Shown: positions 1 through 10,262 of the stretch, piece after piece
Layout of the letters: each line of letters begins with the position of its first letter
Position numbering within the stretch: the first letter of the stretch is position 1
NCBI RefSeq assembly: GCF_040954645.1
Contig: NC_092806.1
Coordinates: forward strand, 149,014,429-149,078,428
Reading direction: 5' to 3'
Source of the DNA: Diabrotica undecimpunctata
Lineage: Eukaryota > Arthropoda > Insecta > Coleoptera > Chrysomelidae
DNA: 64,000 bases
Notes under the pieces: generated by a model
Seen by the model: the letters and a program-made list of their open reading frames with translations, nothing else
Databases searched by the model: none
What the model was told of the DNA's origin: nothing
Made by a program: the position numbers and the translations under genes

Positions 1-164
1 CTCTGGGCCCATAACGGTAATTATTCTACACAAATTATTATTCTACAAACAATAGTTAACAATTTGAAATTTACAAAAGACACATAAGTTATTTTTTTGT
101 AGAGAGATTATTATTACAAAGTGCGAGTACAGTTGCGCTGGACGATGTGCCAAGTGCGAGTTAA

Positions 165-956
165 GCTGCGGCCACAACGGCGCACCGCACATCGCATAGT
201 AAAGATAGTTCAAACACTCCTGACCATGGAGCTGCGCGAAGGCGGAGTCAAATTCACGTAAAGGCAGAAAGGTTTTATTGTAAGTGGAATTATACAGTGC
301 ATAGTACAATGCGTTTCGCATGGAAGTGGGGACTAAACCAAATTTCGTCTACTGCGCCGTGGTCAGGAGTGCTTGCACTATCTCTACAGCACCATACCCC
401 GCACCTAGCTGAGCCTTTGCTTTGCACATTAGTGGCCGTATTGACGCACCGTGCACCGCACATTTATTTGATAATGATAATGAAAATATACAGGTTCCCT
501 CTGGAAGGCTCAATAATGAAGCAAAATGGATACGAGAAAACTTTAACTTATTTCTGTAGTCAATAAAATATAATTTATTATACATTTTTATTGTTTTATT
601 TACCTGTTGTTTCACATTTTTCTGCCACTTCTTTTCACAGTTTTGATAAAACCAAACTATTGTGGTAGCTTTTGCTTTTTTGTTCCAAATTGGTTAACGA
701 ATAAGCACACAACTAATAATAAATTTGTCTTTATCCATATCCATCCCTAGAATAATCACTGTGCGAAGTGCGAAAATCAGAAAATTCTAAGCTCAATTTA
801 CGTAGGCGAGGCGTTGGTACCCAGCCATGTGCGAAGGAAGGAGCGGTGCGTCGTTGTGGCCACGCACATTTACGGCAATGCTTGTATTTGCTTCAGCGAG
901 GCTATGGTCAAGGCTAGGTGCGATGCGATGTGCTATGCGCCGTTGTGGCCGCCACT
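165..956. repeat. Possible non-autonomous DNA transposon with terminal inverted repeats
   Basis: A GC-richer block is bounded by an inverted repeat: gcggccacaacggcgca at about 168-184 is matched on the opposite strand at about 935-952, and both arms continue into a shared gcacatcgcat-like stretch. Both ends are flanked by ttaa (161-164 and 957-960), which could be a target duplication. Further gtgcg/gcaccgcac motifs recur inside at about 445-470, 760-790 and 830-870. No transposase is recognised. The superfamily is unassigned and the exact ends are uncertain. Confidence 0.4.
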
Positions 957-960
957 TTAA

Positions 961-2080
961 GCGCGTCAGCTTGCGTTCTAATTAACATTATATAAATGTT
1001 TTTGATCTCGTACCACTGAAAAACCGTTATAAACAAATTCGATTATTTTTATAAACCTAAATGTATACTTTAAGCTTATATAACTGCAGCAAAAATTGAT
1101 AAATATTAATTTTTCAAAATTTATTCTAAATCCTATAGTTATAGCTTTAAAATGCATTGCATTAAATCTTTTTGCATTAAACAGAAGCAAAGTTATAAGC
1201 AAAAATGTTTGATATAATCGATAATTTGTTATTTTTTAGAAATAAATTTGCCATATTTCGGCCTCTAATGGACCGACTTTTATTTTTCAAAGTATGTTTG
1301 TTTGTTTTTTAAAAGAAACGAAACATAATTGGAAAAAAGGGTTTAATTAGTTATAAGCATTCAAACAATTGAATTGTTAATAACGGGTTAAAATACATAA
1401 AAGTCTCATAGACCTCAATCGGCTAGGAAACCCATCTTTACCACTAGACTATAAATTGCACTACTTATGATTTAAGATTTATTGGAAATCACAAAACTAA
1501 TCATTAATAAAGGGGTACTCTTTTAAGGAGTGGCCGAAATGAAGTTTTACTGTGTTGGTTTTTTTGTAAATATTTTTCGATAATAATATATTTGTATTCC
1601 ACAAGTATTTTATATTTTTTTGTTTTATTTGCTTATCCTATCCTCAACTGTTTGAATAAGAACAACTTAAAGCTGTCGAAACTATTTATAACATTAATGG
1701 TATTCTTTTCAGAAGTTTTATCGTCCGCCAGTGAGTTGATCTTCTTCGAAATGTGTCTGAAACGGTCACATTACACATTCTATTGTCACATAACAGTTGG
1801 AGATGGAGACTCCTCGCCTCAGGGGTTTAACCCAGTCAAAGTGAACGGACCGGGTTTGATAATTTATTTCCAGTAAAGATGCCTGTCAATGTTAGAAAGC
1901 AACTTTGGTCAATACGGATTTATAGGAGAGGAGATTCTGATTCACAGGTTTATTCACTCGTTAAATATTGTGAAATTTCTTAAGCAATTAATTAAAAAGA
2001 ATATAGAATGGAGCTTAATAATAACCAAAATTATTAAGCAGTAATTAAAAAGATGTGGCACGAAAAATTATGCTGATACA
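961..2080. other. AT-rich stretch, nothing recognised
   Basis: Open frames here are short and have no family resemblance. I see no repeat structure, RNA gene or exon that I can support. Confidence 0.4.
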
Positions 2081-2200
2081 CCTCTTCATCATTCTCATCA
2101 TCATGTAGCTGTTACTGTCCACTGTTGAGTAAAGACCTCGTCTAAGCTCCTAAATGTCTCTCGATGTTTAGCTGTCATTATCCAGTTTTTAAAAATTCTG
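2080..2200 (-). repeat. RTE-clade LINE 3' tail fragment
   Basis: Read on the minus strand, this stretch encodes a degenerate C-terminus ending in the RTE-typical QQWT motif, followed by a gat/atg-rich tail. The same terminal motif occurs at about 12525-12600 and 52076-52229. It is a short 5'-truncated remnant. Confidence 0.5.
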
Positions 2201-2536
2201 TTTAGGATGTCGCTTCAACAGGTCAGTGGTGGACTCTACTACGTATGTCTACTCGTGGTCTCCATTCTAATATTTTATTTATTTTATAAATCTTGTGTAT
2301 CTGCCATCTATTTTACATTCTACAGTTTATACAGCTCTTCGATAAATAAAATTTAAATCTCATGAATTATCATTTTTTTTTTTTAATGACGAAAAGGTTA
2401 CCAATGTGAGTCCATAATACTAATATATGGGCAATTAGTCAATACTTACAATCTTAAGTAGGTAGTTTTTATTTAATAAAGTTTGTGAATTTTGGGTTGC
2501 CGGTTCCAAGGCTTACAATATTTGCCTCATCATCAA

Positions 2537-3621
2537 TAATATAATAAAAATAAAAATAAAAAATAAAAACGTTTATTGCCATACTAAAAATATATACATG
2601 TCAAAAACTTAAAAATTTTTGCCTTCTTTCTTCTTCGGCGTCCCGCTCTTGCACCGCCAGCGCTTGTAGATTTTTCCTTTCGGCTTCTGGATTTTCCTGG
2701 GTGGTGTCCTCGTCTGCTTCTGTAGGTACTTGAATCGACAAACGTACCTACTTACCTGCACGCCTGGTTAGACCCTGATCAGGTGGTCGATCAGTCGGTG
2801 GGTGGATCTAAATATCCTCTAGATCCTGTTCTTCTCGAGGATATCCCTGGTCTTTCGTAGTCTTCGTGTGGCCTGGTTGAAGAACCACCTGGTTCTGTTC
2901 TCGGCCACTTCCCTTAGTGGCGTGTATCCTAACCTGTTCTTTATCGTCGCGTTTGTAACTCTATCCTCCCATGCTGCTCCGTCGATGATTCGGTAGCATG
3001 AAGTCTCAGTTGCTTCCAACTTTTTCCAGTGTGATTCCGCAATGGAGCTCCACACTGGTATAGCATACAGAATCACCGACCTAACATATGCTTGGTAGAG
3101 TTGAATTTTCTTCGCCTTCGAGAGTGGATTGGACCTAAAAATGAAAGGAAGTATTAGTTTTTTAGCTGCATTAGCTTTTACCTTAGTTTTTTGTGTATGC
3201 ACCCGGAAGTTGAGTCTTCTGTCGAGGTGGACTCCTAGGTATTTGACCGTCTCTGTTTCCTGAATTCTGTTGTCTCCTACTGTGACTGGTTCCGTAGTGG
3301 TCGTTTGTCCTGGCCGAATATGATGAACTGCGTCTTTTCGGCGTTGATCTTGATTTTCCATTTTTCGGTGTAGTCAGTGATTTTTTCCAGGTGGTACTCC
3401 ATGTCATCTATGATTCTTCCTTCGTCTTTTCCGGATGCATACACTGCTGTGTCGTCTGCATACAGGGCTGTAGAAGTCCTTGGATCTGTTGGGAGGTCTG
3501 AAACAAAAATGTTATATAAAATGGGTGATAAGATACTGCCCTGAGGCATTCCTTCCTGGATTTCTTGGATCGTCGACATCTTTTGGTCAGCTGAAACTTG
3601 GAATATTCTATTGGATAGATA
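2537..3621 (-). mobile_element. 5'-truncated Jockey-type LINE
   Basis: The minus strand encodes the C-terminal part of a non-LTR reverse transcriptase in two overlapping frames (3277-3630 and 2819-3361), so at least one frameshift is present. The first frame carries the finger/palm motif GMPQGSILSPILYNIF and the catalytic YADD box (LYADDTAVYA). The second continues into the thumb and C-terminal region (KYLGVHLDRRLNF, then YVRSVILYAIPVWSS). The 3' end is an A/T-rich tail at about 2540-2580. The 9-bp sequence catcatcaa lies on both sides (2528-2536 and 3622-3630) and looks like the target-site duplication. Endonuclease and ORF1 are missing, so this is a dead 5'-truncated copy. The Jockey assignment rests on motif style and is moderately sure. 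Confidence 0.75.
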
Positions 3622-3630
3622 CATCATCAA
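2819..3630 (-). pseudogene. Jockey-like reverse transcriptase, C-terminal part, frameshifted
   Basis: This is the coding part of the truncated LINE. The upstream frame holds RT motifs B and C (PQGS, YADD). The downstream frame holds the thumb and terminal domain and ends at a stop at 2819. The frames overlap at 3277-3361, so the copy needs a frame change there to read through. No start codon of its own is expected, because the 5' part of ORF2 is gone. Confidence 0.7.
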
Positions 3631-3929
3631 GCCTCAGCACGTTATTTTTATATGTATTAAAAACTAAAAGATGTCAGATACTTCTGAAAATCACTTCCCC
3701 CTTTAGGAATACATTCACTTGTACTTATGAATTTCAAGATAATCTTCAAATCAAACTGAATATCAAAATTTTATTATTATTATTTTTTATTTTTACACTA
3801 GACTTCCTCTTAACCGGTCCCGTATTAACCGGCCGTCGTGTTAACTGGCCATTCCCCCTTCTTATTGTTTTGCGTAAGAGACGATCATCAAGTTCTGTTT
3901 TTGCTTGCGAGGAGGATTGAATTTGTCTT

Positions 3930-4954
3930 GTGCGAAAATGAATGAGAAGCTTAAACTTGTAGTTGTGACGATGTAAAAACGTCTAAGTGTGCTTAGACGG
4001 ATCGACAAGGGTAAATCGGTAAAGCAAATTTGTTCAGGTTCAGAATCAAATAAAAATTTAAAAACTAGATCCACTAAAATAACGAAATTCGAGATAGTAG
4101 ATGAAACTCTTTGGTTATCGTTCCTTCAAGAATGGTGGAGGAGCACACCTATTAGCTCCCCGATTCTAAGGGAAAAGGCTTTATGTATACACAGCAAAAT
4201 TATAGACGGAGGCGAATTTATTGCAAGTGAATGTTGGTTGACTCGCTGGAAGGCACATCACGGAGTTAATTATGCACACGTAAGTGGAGAAAAAATGTCC
4301 GCGGACGCTTTAGGTGCAACCGATTTTACCTCCAAGTTTGTAGAAATTATAAAAATGGAAAAATTAAAACCCGAACAAGTATATAACATGGATGAGACGG
4401 GTCTCAATTTTAAAATGCTTCCATAAAAAACATTTTTGGGAAATCATGAAAAATCGGCTTCTGATACTAAAAATAATAAAGAGCGAATTACAGTTGCTGT
4501 TTGTTCAAATGCAGCAGGAACACACAAAATTCCTCTTTTCGTTGTCGATGAGTCAGCTAAACCGCGTGCATTAAAACATTTATATCCATCGTCCGTCCCC
4601 GTATTCTACAGATCACAAAAATCAGCATGAATGAGCGCTGATCTATTCAAAAAATTTGAGCGTGAAATTGTCCCGAGAGTGACGCGCAATCTTAAGAGCG
4701 TAAATTTTCTCACTAAAGCAGTCCTACTTCTGAATAATGCTCAAACTCATCCTGGAAACTTAACATGTGAGACAGATGACATAAAAATTATCTTTTTTCC
4801 TCCTAATGTGACAAGCTTGGTGCAACCGATGGATCAAGGGGTGATTGAAATACTTTCCGAAATTTTGCCACCTTTATCAAGGTCTACAAAGACCTTTGTA
4901 GACCTTGATAAAGGTGGCAAAAAACCACCGAAAGCTTGGATTCAGAATAAATAG
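3930..4954 (+). pseudogene. Tigger/Jerky-like transposase, inactivated
   Basis: The frame contains, in order, a degenerate N-terminal HTH region, a CENP-B-type DNA-binding segment (LSFLQEWWRSTPISSPILRE) and a DDE core. The first acidic residue lies in YNMDETGLNFKMLP. The expected second-aspartate motif LLDNAP.HP reads LLNNAQTHP here, so the catalytic D is replaced by N. The third motif is LVQPMDQGVIE. In-frame stops interrupt the protein at about 3975, 4424 and 4628. The 3' part (4863-4922) is a perfect palindrome that replaces the normal sequence after the third motif. The copy is clearly non-functional. Confidence 0.8.
4863..4922. repeat. Perfect palindrome, 29-bp arms with 2-bp spacer
   Basis: Arms at 4863-4891 and 4894-4922 are exact reverse complements around the spacer ac (4892-4893). 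It sits inside the Tigger-like transposase frame, which reads through it. Confidence 0.95.
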
Positions 4955-5059
4955 TACGCCTTAGCAAAGCTCTGTTTTTATTGACTACCACACCCAAAAG
5001 AAAAGAGTATTTACATATATTTTTTCCAAACTAGTCAAAAATTTTGGACTACTTTTTCT

Positions 5060-5062
<3 letters not shown>

Positions 5063-5129
<67 letters not shown>
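5063..5129. repeat. (TA)n microsatellite
   Basis: An uninterrupted TA run of about 67 bp. It abuts the 3' end of the minus-strand Penelope-like element and may be its tail or its target. Confidence 0.95.
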
Positions 5130-5133
<4 letters not shown>

Positions 5134-5220
5134 AGGTACACTCGAAGAGTGGTGGGTGTTTTTCGGTCAAAGTGGAGAAATAAAAGACAAAGAAGGTGGC
5201 TACTTCATCTATTTATTGAA

Positions 5221-5254
5221 GACGTTTCGCTTTCTGCTCAGAAAGCATCATCAG
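5221..5254 (-). ncRNA. Hammerhead-ribozyme-like motif of the Penelope-like element
   Basis: Read on the minus strand: CTGATGA (5254-5248), one extra T, a 6-bp stem GCTTTC/GAAAGC with loop TGAGCA (5246-5229), then GAAACGTC (5228-5221). This matches the hammerhead core order CUGANGA, stem II, GAAA, short stem III, GUC. Hammerhead motifs have been described in the long terminal regions of Penelope-like elements. The extra T next to stem II departs from the consensus. Activity is not shown. Confidence 0.6.
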
Positions 5255-5644
5255 TTCATCTAAAAAGAACAATATGAAACCAAACATCCATAGAGAAGTT
5301 ACAATAAAAGTGTGTTACCTTACAAAGACATGTAGCAGTCAATGATGTTAAAAATATGAAAAAGCTTACGAAACTGGACATTTAGAGTAAAGTTGTATAA
5401 ATCAATTAATTGAAACTTGGTATAGTTTGCAATTTAACAAAATTAGCACAGCAAAAGAACATGTGATAAACATACATGTATATAAAAAAGTTATTATAAA
5501 AACTTAAGTAAAAAACATTAAGATGAATCTAAGTTTAAGAAAGAATAATTTATTTTATTTTATTTTTGTTTAAATTTATTATATGAAAATATGATAAGAA
5601 AAAACCCATTGTGGGACAAAATTTAAGTAAACAACATATCAGGC

Positions 5645-6210
5645 CTAATTCTGCAAAATTAATGCATGATAAATTTGGCTCAAATTACTAATGTCGGTTC
5701 TCTTATTAAGGGTATTTGGATGTTTTATTATTGAACACATTTCTAAAAACTGTCTTTTAACGAGATTACGTTCAGTGCCAAGAATTTTAACTTCATTAAA
5801 GTTTACTTCGTGCTTAGTGCTAATAGCATGTTGGGCAAGAGCACATGTATGTTTAGATAAATTAATATCACTGCGGTGTGTCGTAAGACGTCCTCTCAGT
5901 GATCTCCCTGTCTGACCGATGTAACATGAGTCACACTCAGCACAAGGTATATGATATATTACATTAACTTGTTCCAGAAGGGACAGAGGTGTTTTAGTTT
6001 TAGAAAACCAATTCCTGACAGTCTTAGCATTCTTAATTGCAATTTTAACCGGTACGTTGTTATGTTTGTACAGTTTAACGAGTTTCTCAGTAACTTGAGG
6101 AAAATAAGGTAACGATGAGTAATGGGTAGTTGGATTCCCAAGTACAGTATTAGGCAGAACAGTGTTGTTAATTGAATTATTTGATATTATTCTAGGTTCT
6201 TCTTTAAATG
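5645..6210 (-). pseudogene. Penelope-like element C-terminal GIY-YIG endonuclease
   Basis: The frame contains the Penelope-type GIY-YIG domain: VIYHIPCAECDSCYIGQTGR, then SLRGRLTTHRSD, a CALAQHA...HEVNF segment, and the conserved tail VKRQFLEMCSIIKHPNTLNK. In intact elements this domain nicks the target and follows a telomerase-related reverse transcriptase, which is missing here. The open frame continues upstream to 6331, but those first residues are a read-through of the inverted repeat at 6195-6306 and are not Penelope protein. Related but diverged copies of the domain lie at 20740-21000, 25170-25400 and 35250-35490. Confidence 0.8.
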
Positions 6211-6306
6211 ACATACCCAATGGTAACCAACTTAGAATAATATCAAATAATTCAATTAACAACACTGCTCTGCCTAATACTGTACTTGGGAATCCAACTA
6301 CCCATT
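6121..6306. repeat. Fold-back repeat, 74-nt arms
   Basis: Arms 6121-6194 and 6233-6306 are reverse complements with one mismatch, separated by 38 nt. It marks the centre of the head-to-head Penelope structure. Confidence 0.92.
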
Positions 6307-6987
6307 GCTTTGATCTTTGTTGACAAATCAATCACTGTAGGATAAATGGTGATCTTAACCACCTTTTCCTTTCATTGTTTGATTTCTTAACGACAAGTTG
6401 TCAAACAAATTTATCACATTCTTTGAATATACCGCCCTTTTATATAGAGGTTGGTAGTTCGCCTTGCTGTTCTTGTCATTTTGACCTCAAGGCCATCTCT
6501 ATTCACGTTGTTTGCGTGGGTGTTAAACCTGTAAATTCATTTATCGGCGAGACTCAGTAAGCTTAAGACTGGTAACTTCATTTTATCTTTATACTAAATT
6601 TATTTAAATAACTTATAATGTTACCTAAAGTTAAATTTAAAATCTAATTGATTAAATAAATTGTTGAAAGTGCTTTCTCATGATCTTTCTAGTTCTTTAC
6701 ACTTTAAAATAAATCTTAATGTTTCTTACTTAAGTTTTTATAATAACTTTTTTATATACATGTATGTTTATCACATGTTCTTTTGTTGTGCTAATTTTGT
6801 TAAATTGCAAACTATACCAAGTTTCAATTAATTGATTTATACAACTTTACTCTAAATGTCCAGTTTAGTAAGCTTTTTCATATTTTTAACGTCATTGACT
6901 GCTACATGTCTTTGTAAGGTAACACACTTTTATTGTAACTTCTCTATGGATGTTTGGTTTCATATTGTTCTTTTTAGATGAACTGAT

Positions 6988-8538
6988 TCGCCATGCAATG
7001 TTTTGTTATTAAAGTACCACGACTCGTGAAAATCGTTAGTAGTTAAAAAAAAGTATCTTGGATTGGATTCTCTGAATTATTTTGGAAGAATGAAATTGTA
7101 TGAATTTAAAATAAATATTTTTTTACGAATTCGATAACGATGAAAATCTAAAAATATCTATATGGAATTATAATAAACTAAATGGCTTCTGAGGTCTTTT
7201 GAATCGACCCAAATTCCAGTTAATAACAACAAATAAGTAGCAAAAGATATTTTTAAAGTATCGATTTAAAACATAAAGGTATTAAGGTCAATGAAAAATT
7301 TAATTATCGCATCGTAAATATGGAGATTTTCTTTTCAAAAACAGATAGAGTGGAATATTCTCAAGCCCCACACAAGGCTTTTTGAAACGTTACTATAGAT
7401 ATAAATATACGACTCGACAAATTTCAGTTCGTTGTTGTCTTTACAAAATAATTTGTGATGAATTATCTGTTGAATTGATCACAACTTTTAATACTGCTTT
7501 TAGGCCATTCTAATACTACAGAACTTTATTACACTTCAAAATAAAATTCGTAACTGGTGTATTTTTGGCTTAAATTACCTCTGTGAAACCTACAAAAACT
7601 ATTGTGTAATTCGGACATTTGCAGCTGGCAAATAACTCTCCTCTATTTACGTTCGAATGAACTGCAGATTCAATCGCGGCCCTTTTTTCATTTTCTCTCA
7701 GTTAAGCAATTTTTGCACGCGATCTGTCCCATAAATTAAACATTTCGAATTTTAAATAAATGCTTTCAACGATTATTTTTCGTTTTGCGTGAATCGTGAG
7801 ATGGAAAATTTCGAAATAAATACCTTTACTGCTGGCGTAAAAACAAATACAACGAAAATATATTGTATAGCAAAAAATGTAGATATAGTATTTTTCATAT
7901 AAAAATGCGTGCACGTCACAATTTATATAAAGTGAAGTCACTTTTATTTAAAATTTCCAGAACGTCAACCTTAGAGTTCAAATTTTCCTAACACTGCTAA
8001 TCATACGAAACCCATACGGAACTGCTAGATCTTTCATAGGCGTCAACATGGTATAATAATCAGAAAAAAGTAATCATCATTATATTGGGAATTTTAGAAT
8101 TATATTGATAAAATAACCAAAAACATTTATTATTATTAATAATATAAAATTTATGAAATAACTCTAAGTCTAATATTCCACAAAATAATAATTTTAATTA
8201 AATATATTAAACAATTGTACGCAAATGATATTGGAATACTACAAATTTTTTGACAGTTCAGCGTGTGGCAAAATTGTTTAAAGTGTTGCCGCTTTTTTAA
8301 AGTAATAATTTTGTTTATGTTTTGATTTCTTACACAATTTGATTATAATATATTATATATTAATAAATTTTATTAATAAATACATATTTAATTTAGATTA
8401 AGAGCTTTAAAAACTAATTATTGTTTTGTATTGTGATTGTGCTATGCCAAAATAACTAAATAGTCTGTAGAAAGCTGATAAGCTTTCATATAAGATAGGT
8501 TATTTTGAACAAGAAATAATGGCGGGACGTTTTTACTA
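6988..8538. other. AT-rich stretch without recognised genes
   Basis: No family resemblance was found in the short frames. The only structure noted is one 28-bp arm (7884-7911) of an inverted repeat whose partner lies at 11032-11059, on the other side of the piggyBac element. Confidence 0.4.
7884..7911. repeat. Left arm of distant 28-bp perfect inverted repeat
   Basis: This arm is the exact reverse complement of 11032-11059. The two arms bracket 3.1 kb that includes the piggyBac insertion. Confidence 0.85.
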
Positions 8539-8727
8539 TTAACCCATTAACGCCGAGAACAAAAATTTTTGAATTTACGATTTTTTTTTTGAACTTTCAT
8601 AAATAAAGGTGTAAAATTAACCTACGTTTGGAAAAAAATAAATTTTTATTTCAAAATATACAAAAAACATGCTATCACCATATGGGCCCTGTAGGCGTTC
8701 CAGGGTATACACAAAATATTATCTGAA

Positions 8728-8976
8728 TTAAGTGTTTGTGTGAAATTTCATAAAACATTCTAAACATAAACCATCATCGCACTTGATACACATTGTACGC
8801 CCTTTGCTTATACAATTGAACACAGCACATCTTCTTCTTTTTCCTTCTGGCACTACTACTACGTAATGGTTTAGCCCATCAAATCTGACATCGTCTCCAA
8901 CACGGCTGTTACTTCCAGCAGCTCTAGGCATTCGACCTGGACCTTTAGCTGTCGTTTTGTAATTTGCAAAATATGT
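8728..8976 (-). pseudogene. piggyBac transposase C-terminal exon with cysteine-rich domain
   Basis: After an AG acceptor (8977-8978) the frame reads TYFANYKTTAKGPGRMP and continues through VRFDGLNHYVVVVPEGKRRR into the cysteine-rich domain (CAVFNC, CIKCDDGLCLECF, final H). In piggyBac transposases this domain binds the terminal repeats. It joins in phase to the upstream exon that ends ...QLEFRRSIAQ at 9972-9974 (or its duplicated CAG at 9034-9036) if a 57-nt GT-AG intron (8977-9033) is removed. Confidence 0.75.
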
Positions 8977-9036
8977 CTAAAAATCACAGTAACATGTAAG
9001 ACTACGTAAATATGTAGTAAATTATAACATTACCTG

Positions 9037-9968
9037 GGTCCTGATTCTAATTGAGATTTCGACTCAAAACATGTCGAAATTAATATGGCGACGTCGAAAT
9101 GCGACTTTGCGAACCTTGTGGATTTCAGCTGAACTAACCAAACGACGTCACTAGTTTTCGACTTATCGAAATTAATTTCAACCACAAGAAAGTGGTTGAA
9201 ATTTCATTTCGAGTCGAAATTAATCTGACATGACTGACTGGACTGGGAGAAGTGAACTTAGGTTCAGTTTAAGTAGGCGGTGTTTTGATCCTTGCAAGGA
9301 AAACTGAGGCAAAAAGTATCAATATGGCTGTGTTTTACGGACATTTGCTAGTTTTGGAGGAATTAGAGAGGTTAGATATCCGACGTTCATAACGGAGGAT
9401 AAGAAGAATGTTACGGGATACTCAAAATTCTTTTTCACTAAGTGATGCTCAATTTAGGCAGCAATTCCGGCTTAATAAACAAGCTGCAAATTATTTAATA
9501 AGGGTATTAGAACCATATTTGGAAGAAGGTGTTTATGCCTCTAGGATACCCAAAATGTTTAGGGTTAGTATTACTAAGCTGCAGTAAATTTAAAAATATA
9601 TTAGAATATAACCACTAAGTCAAATCTTAGTGGTTATAACTTAAGGATCTCCCACATCGCCTTTTTTTTTTCTTGCCGTCTTTTCTTTCAATTCAAAATA
9701 TAATTGAGAATGGCCAATATTTATGATTTAACAACTCAAACAAGAAAAAAAAGACGTTCACGTAACGTAAACAAAACAAACATTCAACAAGCGTAGTGCA
9801 GCCAATAAACAACAGGGCAGTGCCCAAATTTTCAGCAGTGTCAAAATGATAAAGTAAATATCCCCAGTTTTAACTACAATCGAAATGAATGAGAATCGCT
9901 AGCGATTGCGACTGTCATGGCGTAGTCGCTTTTAAATTTCGACATCGAAATGAAATAGAATCAGGGCC
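9037..9968 (+). mobile_element. PIF/Harbinger-like element (non-autonomous), flanked by CTG
   Basis: Inverted ends read GGTCCTGATTCT at 9037 and the complement of GGCCCTGATTCT at 9968 (one mismatch in 12), with further similarity inward. Both sides carry CTG (9034-9036 and 9969-9971), a 3-bp duplication as expected for the superfamily. Only a short transposase N-terminal remnant (9324-9587) is inside. A 10-bp hairpin (ccactaag-type arms) lies at about 9615-9640. Confidence 0.75.
9324..9587 (+). pseudogene. HARBI1-like transposase N-terminal remnant
   Basis: The frame starts MAVFYGHLLVLEELERLDIRR, meets one in-frame TAA at about 9390, and continues LSDAQFRQQFRLNKQAANYL, IRVLEPYLEEGVYASR to a stop at 9587. 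The pattern F...F.L.K.....L...L.P.L is the start of Harbinger-type nucleases (HARBI1 family, normally some 350 residues). The DDE core is missing, so only about a quarter remains. Confidence 0.65.
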
Positions 9969-9971
9969 CTG

Positions 9972-10105
9972 AGCAATACTTCGCCTAAACTCCAACTGGC
10001 TGATATTTTTGCCACTTTTGCGGTAGAGAATCCAAGCATTTTGTATAGATACATCAATAAGATATGTGAATATCGGCCAGTACCACTTTTTTGATCTTAC
10101 ACCAA
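9972..10105 (-). pseudogene. piggyBac transposase segment before the C-terminal exon
   Basis: The minus strand reads YRIGVRSKKWYWPIFTYLID, then VSIQNAWILYRK and SQLEFRRSIAQ, a conserved piggyBac segment just after the catalytic core. It is preceded by a possible AG acceptor (ttgcttcag) at about 10106, and its 3' end is the CAG duplicated by the Harbinger-type insertion. Confidence 0.75.
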
Positions 10106-10262
10106 TACGATAACTGAAGCAATGTATGTTATTATATTATTATAATCAATATACTTTACATACCAAGATACATTTGCATCCATCAGATCCATCATTTACT
10201 AAATCTTCAGATGTGTCCTCCACTTTCGTACCATTTGAAAATACAACTTCAGCTGCGAGCTA

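Larger units (their letters stand above)
3796..4954 (+). mobile_element. Degenerate Tigger/pogo DNA transposon, 5' end present
   Basis: The left end begins after a TA dinucleotide (3794-3795) with cactagacttcctcttaacc, which resembles the CAGT.GACC-type termini of Tigger elements. It is followed by repeated ttaaccgg/ttaactgg motifs to about 3850. A broken transposase follows. No matching right terminal repeat was found before the (TA)n tract and Penelope element that begin at 5063, so the right end is lost. Confidence 0.65.
5130..6987 (-). mobile_element. Penelope-like retroelement with head-to-head inverted ends
   Basis: The minus strand encodes the C-terminal GIY-YIG endonuclease of a Penelope-like element (5645-6331), followed by its 3' region running to the (TA)n tract. 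A 275-nt segment of that 3' region (5250-5524) recurs in inverted orientation at 6713-6987, beyond the 5' side of the ORF, with arms of equal length. A second inverted repeat (6121-6194 against 6233-6306, 74 nt, one mismatch, 38-nt loop) sits at the centre. Inverted partial copies are known for Penelope-like elements. The reverse transcriptase domain is absent, so the copy is incomplete. Confidence 0.8.

Noticed and set aside
43..615. Overlapping frames on both strands near the left edge
   Set aside because: No family resemblance; they lie in the possible inverted-repeat element and follow its GC-rich repeats.
1592..1876. 94-codon frame with a hydrophobic start
   Set aside because: No recognisable domain, splice context or repeat homology; chance frame in AT-rich DNA.
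4985..5277. Open frames rich in Tyr-Ile repeats (also at 24635-24901, 25337-25626 and 27977-28339)
   Set aside because: They are translations of (TA)n microsatellites joined to flanking sequence.
5645..6331. Full 228-codon Penelope frame as one protein
   Set aside because: The first part reads through the spacer and arm of the 6121-6306 inverted repeat; only the part from about 6210 leftward is Penelope protein.
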